A stretch of DNA of 64,000 bases from an uncultured Lachnospiraceae bacterium (lineage in GTDB: Bacteria; Bacillota; Clostridia; Lachnospirales; Lachnospiraceae): the NCBI GenBank assembly GCA_902780405.1, contig CACZFI010000004.1, positions 118,236-182,235 on the forward strand. Direction: 5' to 3'. Made by a program: the position numbers and the translations under genes. The notes under the pieces were generated by a model. The model had not been told where the DNA came from, did no database searches, and saw only the letters and a program-made list of their open reading frames with translations. This document shows positions 57,130-64,000 of the stretch, in pieces (the first letter of the stretch is position 1; the number at the start of each line of letters is the position of its first letter).

Positions 57130-57948
57130 CTATCTTCTGGTTGATTTCTCTTTATGTTTACCGGAGAAAATGCCGCTTTGCGTAAAGACAACCAGCAAGA
57201 TGGTTGCTATCAGGATCAAAGCGGAAAGTGCATTGACATCCGGGGAAACACCGCTCTTAATGCTTTCCATCACCTTCAACGGAAATGTCTTGGTCTGACC
57301 GTTCACAAAATAACTGATGATCACGTCGTCTATGGAAAGTGTAAAGGCAAGCAGCGCACCACCCGCAATACCGGGCGTCAGCATCGGGATTGTTATCTCG
57401 AAGAAGGTAACGACACGATTCGCGCCGAGATCCATACTTGCCTCTTCAATCGAGCTGTCATAACCGCTCAATCTCGCCCTGACATTGAATATAACGAAGG
57501 GCACGCAGAAACTCACATGCGCCATGATCAACGTCAGCATACCGCGCGGAACTCCGCCTCTCGCAAAGGTCGTAAGGAGTGCAATTCCGAGAACGATCTC
57601 CGGAATCACCACCGGTATATAAAGCAAGGCATTGATGATTCCCTTTCCCTTGAACTTGTATCTGTACATACCGACAGCGCCGAGCGTTCCGATCACAGTT
57701 GCAAGCAGCGTGCTCACAACCGCAATGATCAGTGTATTGCCGAACGAGCCGAGAAGTTCCGTATTCTCCCACAGTTTTGTGTACCAATCAAGCGTAAAGC
57801 CCTTCCAGCTCAGATACGGTTTGGATGTGGTCGCATTGAATGAATTTGCCACGATCACCGCAATCGGAATGAACAAATACAGGTATACGATGATACAGAA
57901 GATCACGCTGATTCTTTTGACTCTTTTTTCTTTTTTTATGCGCTTCAT
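57130..57948 (-). CDS. potC: Polyamine-type ABC transporter permease
   Basis: A 272-residue permease with about six membrane helices. The ATG at 57948 has AAAGGAGG; the ORF extends ten codons further without support. The loop that contacts the ATPase is EEASMDLGANRVVTFFEITIP, the family's EAA motif. Order and length match PotC. Confidence 0.92.
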   Translation of the reverse strand: MKRIKKEKRVKRISVIFCIIVYLYLFIPIAVIVANSFNATTSKPYLSWKGFTLDWYTKLWENTELLGSFGNTLIIAVVSTLLATVIGTLGAVGMYRYKFKGKGIINALLYIPVVIPEIVLGIALLTTFARGGVPRGMLTLIMAHVSFCVPFVIFNVRARLSGYDSSIEEASMDLGANRVVTFFEITIPMLTPGIAGGALLAFTLSIDDVIISYFVNGQTKTFPLKVMESIKSGVSPDVNALSALILIATILLVVFTQSGIFSGKHKEKSTRR

Positions 57949-57979
57949 ACGCGGACCTCCTTTCCCGGTACACGTCATA

Positions 57980-58858
57980 TCAGACGCCCAGGTCGTCCAT
58001 ATCTCCGCCCAGTTTCTGATACAGTTTTACAAGCAGCAGGGTAACCACGATCAGTATGATGGACAATGCCGCTCCGAGCGGCCAGTTGTTCGCACTCTTA
58101 AACTGTCGTTCGATCAGGTTACCGATCATATCCGTATTTCCGCCACCCAAAATGTTCGATACAAAGAAGTACCCGAGGCACGGAATGAATACCATGATGC
58201 TTCCGGAAAAGATACCGGATGCGGTAAGCGGAACGATCACTTCGAAGAATGTCTTCACCGGTTTTGCCCCAAGATCACTTGACGCTTCCAAGAGACTGTC
58301 GTCAAGCTTTTCGATCGCCGTATAAAGCGGCAGGATCATAAACGGAATCAAACAATACACCATACCGAACACGGTTGTCCCTGTCTTGTACAGGAACTCT
58401 ATCGGCTCCTTTGAAATACCGATCGCCATGATAAGTTTGTTGAACCAACCTGTATTTCCAAGAAAGGTTCTCCAACCGTAAATACGGATCAACGAGTTCG
58501 TCCAAAACGGAATGATCACCAGCATGTAAAGGAGCTTCTTTTTCCTGCTTCGGGTTCTCGCGATGATATATGCAAATGGGTAACCCACCAGCACACACAT
58601 CACCGTGGTAAGCAGCGCGATGACCAGTGACTGCATATAGATTTTTAAGTAATCCGGCGATACAAGTTTTGCGTAGTTTGTGAAAGTAAACTTATACACC
58701 ACGTTGTAGTATTCATCCGTTCTGCAAAAGCTCATGACACCGACCAGGATGAGCGGTATGAGCACCAGGCACAGAAGCAGTACGGTTACCGGCCCCACTG
58801 TCACCAGTTTTGGCAGCACATCGGATCTGAAATTGTGCTTTGACTTTTCCTTTGTCAT
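57980..58858 (-). CDS. potB: Polyamine-type ABC transporter permease
   Basis: A 292-residue permease. The start at 58858 follows ATAGGAGG. Helices alternate with short loops, and the EAA motif is LLEASSDLGAKPVKTFFEVI. It pairs with PotC to form the membrane channel. Confidence 0.92.
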   Translation of the reverse strand: MTKEKSKHNFRSDVLPKLVTVGPVTVLLLCLVLIPLILVGVMSFCRTDEYYNVVYKFTFTNYAKLVSPDYLKIYMQSLVIALLTTVMCVLVGYPFAYIIARTRSRKKKLLYMLVIIPFWTNSLIRIYGWRTFLGNTGWFNKLIMAIGISKEPIEFLYKTGTTVFGMVYCLIPFMILPLYTAIEKLDDSLLEASSDLGAKPVKTFFEVIVPLTASGIFSGSIMVFIPCLGYFFVSNILGGGNTDMIGNLIERQFKSANNWPLGAALSIILIVVTLLLVKLYQKLGGDMDDLGV

Positions 58859-58871
58859 AGGCGTTCGCCTC

Positions 58872-59981
58872 CTATACCAATTTGATCTCGTCCAATGCTT
58901 TAAAGATCGAGTGGCTTTCATTGTGGATCAAAACCGCATCCTGCGGATCCCAATAGGGATAAATCTTCTTTCCGATCGTCGGAAGTTCCTGTCCGGCCAA
59001 TCGCTCGATTTTAAGTTCGTTTCCGTTCGGAAGCGCTACCAAGCACTTTAAGACCGCCCCGACGTATATGTAATCCTTGACTACAGCAACCAGTTCAAAT
59101 CCTTCCTTCGGTTCCTTTGAGAATCGCATCTTCTCCGGTCGAACGGATACAGTCGAATACTCGAGAACTGAAAAATCCTCTCCGCAAGCAACTCTGACCG
59201 CACCGTTCTCCAGTGTCACAGTTGCTATCCCATCCTTGATGCTTGTCACGCAGCCGTCATAGGTGTTGGTCTCTCCGATAAATGTTGCCACGAATCTGGT
59301 CTTCGGATGCTCGTAGATCTCCGTCGGACTTGCCAGCTGATCGATCACGCCGTCATGCATGACCGCGATCCTGTCACTCATCGTGAGTGCTTCCTCCTGA
59401 TCATGTGTGACATAGATAAATGTAATGTTCAGTTTCTTCTGCAGTCTTTTTAACTCCAGCTGCATCTGCTTCCTAAGCTTCAGATCCAGAGCTCCGAGCG
59501 GCTCATCCAGGAGAAGCACCTTGGGTCTGTTGATCAGAGCCCTTGCGATTGCCACCCTCTGTTTCTGTCCGCCGGACAGCTGACTCGGATACCGGTTTTC
59601 AAATCCCGAAAGCTGAACCAGTTCCATCATCTTGAGTACGCGCTCACGGATTTCCTCCTTCGGCACCTTCTTCATCTTTAAGCCATATGCAATATTGGCA
59701 AATATGGTTTTGTGCGGAAACAATGCATATGTCTGGAATACCGTATTGACATCCCTTTCGTAGGGTTCCTTCTCATCGATGGATTCTCCCTCGACTTTGA
59801 TCTCTCCGCTGCTCGGCTTTTCAAATCCGGCGATCATCCGAAGCGTCGTGGTCTTTCCGCATCCGGACGATCCCAAAAGTGTTAAGAATTCACCCTCATC
59901 AACAGAAAGATTTAAGTCTTTTACCACGTGGTTGGTTCCATATATTTTATTTACGCCTTTAATTTCAACAATCTTTCCCAT
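58872..59981 (-). CDS. potA: Polyamine-type ABC transporter ATPase
   Basis: A 369-residue ATPase. Walker A is GSSGCGKTTTLRMIAG, the signature LSGGQKQRVAIARAL and Walker B VLLLDEPLGALDLKL. A C-terminal TOBE-type regulatory domain starts near residue 240. It energises uptake through PotBCD. It lies 13 bases after the PII-type gene, with GGGAG before its ATG. Confidence 0.95.
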   Translation of the reverse strand: MGKIVEIKGVNKIYGTNHVVKDLNLSVDEGEFLTLLGSSGCGKTTTLRMIAGFEKPSSGEIKVEGESIDEKEPYERDVNTVFQTYALFPHKTIFANIAYGLKMKKVPKEEIRERVLKMMELVQLSGFENRYPSQLSGGQKQRVAIARALINRPKVLLLDEPLGALDLKLRKQMQLELKRLQKKLNITFIYVTHDQEEALTMSDRIAVMHDGVIDQLASPTEIYEHPKTRFVATFIGETNTYDGCVTSIKDGIATVTLENGAVRVACGEDFSVLEYSTVSVRPEKMRFSKEPKEGFELVAVVKDYIYVGAVLKCLVALPNGNELKIERLAGQELPTIGKKIYPYWDPQDAVLIHNESHSIFKALDEIKLV

Positions 59982-59994
59982 GAGTCCATCTCCC

Positions 59995-60345
59995 TTACAG
60001 CGCCCTTACACCTCTTTCACCGGTTCGGATTCTCACTACATCCTTCACTTCCTTGATGAATATCTTTCCGTCACCGACATGATCTGTTGCGCAGGTCTCG
60101 CAGATCTTCACGATGATCTCTTCCACGAATCTGTCCTCTACCACAACCTCGACCTTGACCTTCGGAAGCAGATTCAGTGTAGTTTTAAGGCCGCGCAATT
60201 CGTTGATATCACCTTCCGTTGTACCGCGCTGGGTTCCGCATCCCATGGCGGTTGAAAGTGTCATACCACCGCAGTGCACCTCATCCAGTACCTTTTTTAC
60301 TTCTTCCAGTTTCTCCGGACGAATCATAAATGTTAATTCTTTCAT
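59995..60345 (-). CDS. PII-family nitrogen regulator, first gene of the amine operon
   Basis: A 116-residue protein. The ATG at 60345 with GGGAGG is used rather than the long upstream ORF. PII features are the N-terminal strand KELTFMIRPEKLEEVKKVL, LLPKVKVEVVVED, GDGKIFIKEV and VVRIRTGERG, which bind ATP and 2-oxoglutarate in known members. The T-loop (CGTQRGTTEGDINELRG) is longer than in GlnB, and the uridylylated Tyr51 position is not conserved. Its partner may be the adjacent transporter or dehydrogenase rather than AmtB or glutamine synthetase; this is inferred from position. Confidence 0.88.
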   Translation of the reverse strand: MKELTFMIRPEKLEEVKKVLDEVHCGGMTLSTAMGCGTQRGTTEGDINELRGLKTTLNLLPKVKVEVVVEDRFVEEIIVKICETCATDHVGDGKIFIKEVKDVVRIRTGERGVRAL

Positions 60346-60380
60346 AACTCTGACCTCCCTTTTAAATCTTTGAAAACAGG

Positions 60381-60410
60381 AAGGGCGCGTTATAAAAATA
60401 ACGCGCCCTT
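60381..60410. terminator. Perfect hairpin in the leader of the PII-pot operon
   Basis: A perfect 13-bp stem (AAGGGCGCGTTAT and its complement) with a four-base loop. On the minus strand it is followed by CCTGTTTTC, a weak U tract. It lies between a probable promoter (60440-60468) and the PII start (60345). It may be the LuxR gene's terminator, an attenuator of the operon, or both. Confidence 0.65.
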
Positions 60411-60439
60411 GCATCAATTCATCTTTGAAATTTGACCTT

Positions 60440-60468
60440 ATAGTAATCCATTCTCGCGCCCGATGCAA
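60440..60468 (-). promoter_or_regulatory. Probable promoter of the PII-pot-dehydrogenase operon
   Basis: TTGCAT (60463-60468), a 17-base spacer and TACTAT (60440-60445) lie in the gap after the LuxR-type gene. The -10 box matches at four of six positions. Confidence 0.4.
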
Positions 60469-60509
60469 TAAGCCAAACGGACCGTTTTCATACTCCGAAA
60501 GGAGTACTT

Positions 60510-61259
60510 TTACTCTTTTTCTCTAATCATCTTAAACAGATTGACCCTGCTGTTTACTCCGAGTTTCTTATACAGGTTCCGTATATGCTTCTTCAGGGTG
60601 TTCTCGGCAATCACCAGTTCCTCACATATCCTCCTGCTGTCCTTTCCTTCCATCAGCATACGCAGGATGGTATGTTCTCTTCTGGTGAGTCCGTATTTTG
60701 ACGTCGCCGCAGATACTGTGATCTTTTCACCGTAGGGATTGCCGCTGCTTTTATGCTTATACAGCCGGTAGCTCAGGTGCTCTTTCAGCATATCCAACAC
60801 AAAGATGTCATCATAGGAAAAATCATCCTTTCCTATCGTGCGATAAAAAGTCACCACACCGACCAGTTCCTTTTTTCGTGCAAGTATCATCTGCAGGGAA
60901 TAGTGCCAGTTATTCGGTTTGTACACCTTCCTGTAATAATCCGTCTTTATCCTTTTTTCATCCGGAATTATGTCCGTTTCCCGGTAGATCAGAGTTTTCC
61001 CGCTATAAAGGATTCCTCTGCTGTAGTCCAGTTCGTCATAAAGTGCGGCGTAATCCTCATCGCAATTATAGAACACAGGCTGAACGAGACGCTTGTCTTC
61101 GTCAGCCGCCGCAAGATGAAAGTCAGCGCTGTCAAAATCCACAAACATATGAATCTGCGCCAGAAACTCCCTTCTCATCTCATCCATATTTTCCATCGTG
61201 TAAATCTTGTATATGATGCTGTTTAAAAAGAGCCAGTCCTTCGTTTCAAATGCACGCAT
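60510..61259 (-). CDS. LuxR-type transcription regulator
   Basis: A 249-residue protein. Residues about 185-245 are a LuxR helix-turn-helix (LTRREHTILRMLMEGKDSRR, then ENTLKKHIRNLYKKLGVNSR). The N-terminal 170 residues look like a GAF-type sensor (DFDSADFHLAAADEDKRLVQ, later LVGVVTFYRTIGKDDFSYDD) without a receiver motif. It probably reads a small ligand. The position directly upstream of the amine operon, on the same strand, makes it the likely local regulator. Confidence 0.87.
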   Translation of the reverse strand: MRAFETKDWLFLNSIIYKIYTMENMDEMRREFLAQIHMFVDFDSADFHLAAADEDKRLVQPVFYNCDEDYAALYDELDYSRGILYSGKTLIYRETDIIPDEKRIKTDYYRKVYKPNNWHYSLQMILARKKELVGVVTFYRTIGKDDFSYDDIFVLDMLKEHLSYRLYKHKSSGNPYGEKITVSAATSKYGLTRREHTILRMLMEGKDSRRICEELVIAENTLKKHIRNLYKKLGVNSRVNLFKMIREKE

Positions 61260-61286
61260 GCCAATCCCACCTTCCGTTTAAGCCCA

Positions 61287-61326
61287 AAAAACGAAAAAGG
61301 CGCTTATCGATGCGATAAGCGCCTTT
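61287..61326 (-). terminator. Intrinsic terminator after the PAS-GGDEF gene
   Basis: A perfect 14-bp stem (61296-61309 with 61313-61326, loop of three bases) is followed on the minus strand by TTTTTCGTTTTTT. It separates the PAS-GGDEF gene from the LuxR-type gene. Confidence 0.85.
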
Positions 61327-61386
61327 GCTTGTAACTGCAGATTCATATTAGCATTCGTGAATTGTGTTTGTCAAGCCGGTCGTTTT

Positions 61387-62850
61387 TTACGTTTCCATAT
61401 CGATTAGCGTATAGGTATCCCTGGTCTTTTTGGATTCATATAACGCCTGATCTGCGGTTTTGATCAGCTGATGCACGAGTCCTGTTCCGTATGCACCGCC
61501 AAAACTCATGGTGATTCGAACCTCCGGGCTGCCGTCGATTCTGACATTCCCAAGTTCCGTCTTAAGGTCCGACAGTTTCTTCTCCAGCGCGCTTTTTGAG
61601 ATATCAAAAAACACCATCATAAACTCATCACCGCCGTAGCGGAGTACCACATCTCTTTTTCTGACAGAACGGTTCAGGACCTCAGCGACTTTTCGGATCG
61701 CCTCATCGCCGCCCTGATGTCCGACCGTATCATTGATGGTTTTGAACAGATCTATATCAGCCATAACCACGGCTTCGCACGGTTCGTAGACGAGCTTATC
61801 ATCCAGGAACTTTCTGTTGCGAATGCCCGAAAGGGAGTCAATATAAATCTCCGTTTCAAACTCGGATATCTTTCTTTGCTGCGCCAGACTCTGCAGCTTC
61901 GCTTCCGTGGTATCCTGACATCCGTAGACAATGTGTGCGATGCTTCCGTCTTCATTCCTGTCGCCGATCATAAAGATTCCGTCAAACCAGCGGCCCGCAC
62001 TTGAACTGTAGAACTCCATACTGGTCGTACCATGTTCTTCAAGCGCGGCAAGGATCTTGTCCTTGTCCAGCCATGCATATAAGTTTTTCTGGAAACTCTC
62101 CGCCACCGATGCAGCCACATTGTTTCTCAAAAACTGCAGCGCATCCGGATCCTTCGGCACCATCTCCACGTACGGATTCGTACTGATCATGCGGTAACTC
62201 ATATCATTGACATCTATAAACATGGAGAAATTGAAGACTCTGCCGATCGCCTCGATGATCTTCAGATAAGCTTCCAGTTCCTGCTGTGCGGTGATATCAC
62301 GATAGCACCCCATGTAAATTTCCAGCGAACCGTCATCCGGACGTCGGATAAATCTTCCGGCACCGGTCACCCAAATGATGCTTCCGTCCTTTTTCTGCAT
62401 GCGATAGGTGGCATGCGTGATATCCGGCAATTCCCGATGAATCCGAACCGAATCCCAAAACAATTTCACTATGGCGTCGCGTTCCTCCGGCACAAGCGTT
62501 TTCACCCAACTGTCGAACGCATTAGGCAAATCATCAAGTCCGTCATAGCCAAGCATCTGCCTGGTCTCATCATTGAATTCGAACGTGAGCAGATTCTCGT
62601 CGCGATCAAATGTACAGAAATACATACCCGCCTTCATCCCCTTGGCGAACATATCCTCTCTGTACTTGGCAACCCTGTATTTGGTATTTGCCTCCTCAAT
62701 TCTTCTGTTGCACTCCAAGATCAGTGCATGCATATCTTCCGGGTAATCGGCCGGATCGAATATAGGTGTTTCATCCTCTACCGATATGCTTGCTTCAGCA
62801 GCAAACATCCCAATCCCGTGATCAATACTGTCCGCAACTGACTTACACAT
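61387..62850 (-). CDS. PAS-GGDEF diguanylate cyclase, cytoplasmic
   Basis: A 487-residue protein without membrane helices. A PAS/PAC domain lies at about 75-195 (FNDETRQMLGYDGLDDLP, then GSIIWVTGAGRFIRR and CYRDITAQQELEAYL). A second sensor-like region at about 200-315 ends in IVYGCQDTTEAKLQ. The GGDEF domain from about 325 has LRYGGDEFMMVFF with an RKRD inhibitory site five residues upstream. It should make cyclic di-GMP in response to a PAS signal. Promoter and terminator make it a single-gene unit. Confidence 0.93.
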   Translation of the reverse strand: MCKSVADSIDHGIGMFAAEASISVEDETPIFDPADYPEDMHALILECNRRIEEANTKYRVAKYREDMFAKGMKAGMYFCTFDRDENLLTFEFNDETRQMLGYDGLDDLPNAFDSWVKTLVPEERDAIVKLFWDSVRIHRELPDITHATYRMQKKDGSIIWVTGAGRFIRRPDDGSLEIYMGCYRDITAQQELEAYLKIIEAIGRVFNFSMFIDVNDMSYRMISTNPYVEMVPKDPDALQFLRNNVAASVAESFQKNLYAWLDKDKILAALEEHGTTSMEFYSSSAGRWFDGIFMIGDRNEDGSIAHIVYGCQDTTEAKLQSLAQQRKISEFETEIYIDSLSGIRNRKFLDDKLVYEPCEAVVMADIDLFKTINDTVGHQGGDEAIRKVAEVLNRSVRKRDVVLRYGGDEFMMVFFDISKSALEKKLSDLKTELGNVRIDGSPEVRITMSFGGAYGTGLVHQLIKTADQALYESKKTRDTYTLIDMET

Positions 62851-62896
62851 AATCTCTCCTTCTTTGGTTTTAGTTTTTAGCCTAAGCTATGCTTTT

Positions 62897-62925
62897 ATTA
62901 TATACCCTCTTTCTTTTTATCGCAA
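62897..62925 (-). promoter_or_regulatory. Promoter of the PAS-GGDEF gene
   Basis: TTGCGA (62920-62925), a 17-base spacer and TATAAT (62897-62902), about 45 bases before the ATG at 62850. Confidence 0.7.
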
Positions 62926-62960
62926 ATCAGTTGTGTCCTTAAGTTTTCTTGCTTGTATCT

Positions 62961-63506
62961 TTATACATCATCCTTCATAGCACTTCTGATTCTGCTTAAA
63001 GATTCAGGGGTAATGCCCAGATATGTCGCGATATGTTTTTGAGGAGCACGGTTGCAGACCCAAAAAGCCATTCTCCCTATATAGCTTATAACGCACGGAG
63101 CTCTCAAGAATAACTATCCATAAATCCTTGAAAGCTGCATTACTATGGATTAGTTCCCTCACTTTGGATGTCTCACAGAGCATGATGGTGGAGTCTTCCA
63201 AAGCCTCCCACATGCACATACGCTCTTCGTATCCGAAAAAGCCCTCATCCATTAAGAGCGACCTTCCACAGCAAACCCTCTGGTTATATCATTACCGTCA
63301 CTGTCAATATAATAAGAACGCGCCAGACCGCTTAACATCAGGCCACCGTACTCGGTATCATCACCGACCGACGCAATTAAAGCTCCTTTGGTAATAACTC
63401 TGAAACTGGACATAGCAATCAGTTCACCAAGGACTTCCCTTTCTGCCGGTATGTTATACTCAGAGGCAAGCTTCACTAATTGCTCAACTATGTAATCTTT
63501 ATCCAT
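62961..63506 (-). pseudogene. Broken Crp/Fnr-family regulator
   Basis: Three pieces of one regulator occur in order on the minus strand. The first (63506-63252) is the cNMP-binding-like start and ends DITRGFAVEGRS then a stop. A one-base frameshift leads into MDEGFFGYEERMCMWEALED (63252 on). A second break near 63050 leads to APQKHIATYLGITPESLSRI, the helix-turn-helix, ending at a TAA (62961-62963). At the second break about 20 residues usually found before the helix-turn-helix are missing. The product is unlikely to be functional unless the frames are sequencing errors. Confidence 0.8.
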
Positions 63507-63522
63507 TGTACACCTTCCTTAA

Positions 63523-64000
63523 TTATTGTGGTTCCCATACCCCTTGCTGCCTGATTCCCGTTGCGGCAGCAACAAGAAGCTCTGCATATTTTTTCTTCGT
63601 TATACCAACGATCGGAACAGCACCTTTTGCAATAGCCCACAGAATCGGGACCTGCGACTTATCTATATTATACTTCAATGCTATCTGATTCATAAGCCCC
63701 AGAAGCCCTTCTATTTTCTTAAACTTTCTCTTCGGGAAAGCCAGATTCCTCATTGAAAATGTAGGGAAGTGATGCTTGGCATTATATCTTCCCGCAAGCG
63801 CTCCCTGTTCAAGAACCATATACGCGTAATATGTTATCCCTTTACTATTGCAGTAATCGATGATCGGCTGCTGGTCATTCCTAAGCAGGCTGAAATGATT
63901 CTGAACCGCTCCGAGTTTAAAACCTTCTTTAGACAGAACATCTTCTGCCATCTTTATATCCTGCATAGATACGTTGGATATTCCGATAGACTTGATACGT
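63523..64000 (-). CDS. Aldo/keto reductase, 5' part outside the window, possible internal deletion
   Basis: The visible 159 residues run from RIKSIGISNVSMQDIKMAED at the window edge to a stop at 63523. GAVQNHFSLLRNDQQPIIDYC and VPIVGITKKKYAELL are the C-terminal half of an aldo/keto reductase barrel, which reduces carbonyls with NADPH. After ELLVAAATG the sequence jumps to IRQQGVWEPQ. Normal family members have about 25 more residues (the helix with a TxxE..L pattern) in between, so an in-frame deletion is suspected. The catalytic Tyr and Lys lie outside the window. Confidence 0.8.
   Translation of the reverse strand, partial: RIKSIGISNVSMQDIKMAEDVLSKEGFKLGAVQNHFSLLRNDQQPIIDYCNSKGITYYAYMVLEQGALAGRYNAKHHFPTFSMRNLAFPKRKFKKIEGLLGLMNQIALKYNIDKSQVPILWAIAKGAVPIVGITKKKYAELLVAAATGIRQQGVWEPQ

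Noticed and set aside
60488..60511. Plus-strand terminator-like hairpin (TACTCC GAAA GGAGTA with T-rich tail)
   Set aside because: No plus-strand gene lies within many kilobases upstream, and part of the structure overlaps the end of the LuxR-type gene. It is probably fortuitous.

Overview
The window looks like a chromosome segment of a low-G+C-phylum (Firmicutes) anaerobe of the Clostridia, most likely a Lachnospiraceae-type gut or rumen bacterium. Supporting signs are AGGAGG-type ribosome binding sites before most genes, TTGACA/TATAAT-type promoters, the families DUF1836 and DUF4317, LL-diaminopimelate aminotransferase, indolepyruvate:ferredoxin oxidoreductase, and a GlnA followed by an ANTAR regulator. 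Almost every gene lies on the minus strand. The only plus-strand genes I accept are a phosphatase (3483-4034) and a SulP transporter (5557-7206). I see no rRNA, tRNA, CRISPR array, insertion sequence or prophage.

Layout, left to right. 1-7.2 kb: a truncated membrane/propeller sensor, a CorC-type protein with a DUF1836 regulator, a histidine phosphatase, a MATE exporter and a SulP anion transporter. 7.2-22.3 kb: one long minus-strand nitrogen operon read in the order glutamate synthase large and small subunits, DapL, CTP synthase, CarA, CarB, a divergent glutamine synthetase and an ANTAR antiterminator. Its promoter is followed by an intrinsic terminator. The 5' arm of that terminator is shared with a small hexaloop hairpin of the ANTAR-target type, so the last gene of the operon probably controls read-through at its start. 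22.3-26.4 kb: YunG-like protein, PaaK-type CoA ligase and IorBA, for oxidation of aromatic 2-oxo acids and handling of aryl acids. 26.5-36.8 kb: a diguanylate cyclase, then mostly small metabolic genes (UPF0340, Dabb, P1 peptidase, a Rossmann protein, pyrophosphatase, thioesterase, GNAT, DUF4317, cyclase, LURP-one-like, LUD, rhodanese-TtcA fusion).

37-47.2 kb: a membrane-domain/radical-SAM fusion, an isochorismatase-like hydrolase, RlmH, a permuted GH3 enzyme, and a two-gene unit of a 146-residue acidic protein with a 1498-residue cytoplasmic-looking protein. The large protein has a long Glu/Arg coiled coil and a papain/C39-like Cys-His domain; it is the least explained object in the window. 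47.3-49.1 kb: an ArsC/Spx-like protein, the wreck of an ABC transporter ATPase and a RelA/SpoT-type synthetase.

49.1-61.3 kb: an amine or opine catabolic operon. It has a PII-type protein, PotABCD polyamine-type uptake, two paralogous ornithine-cyclodeaminase-family proteins, a four-part HcnABC/opine-oxidase-like flavin dehydrogenase and an iron alcohol dehydrogenase. A LuxR-type regulator lies upstream, and a perfect hairpin sits in the leader. 61.4-64 kb: a PAS-GGDEF protein, a broken Crp/Fnr regulator and a truncated aldo/keto reductase that runs off the window.

All calls come from reading the sequence and from memory of protein families. No database search was run.
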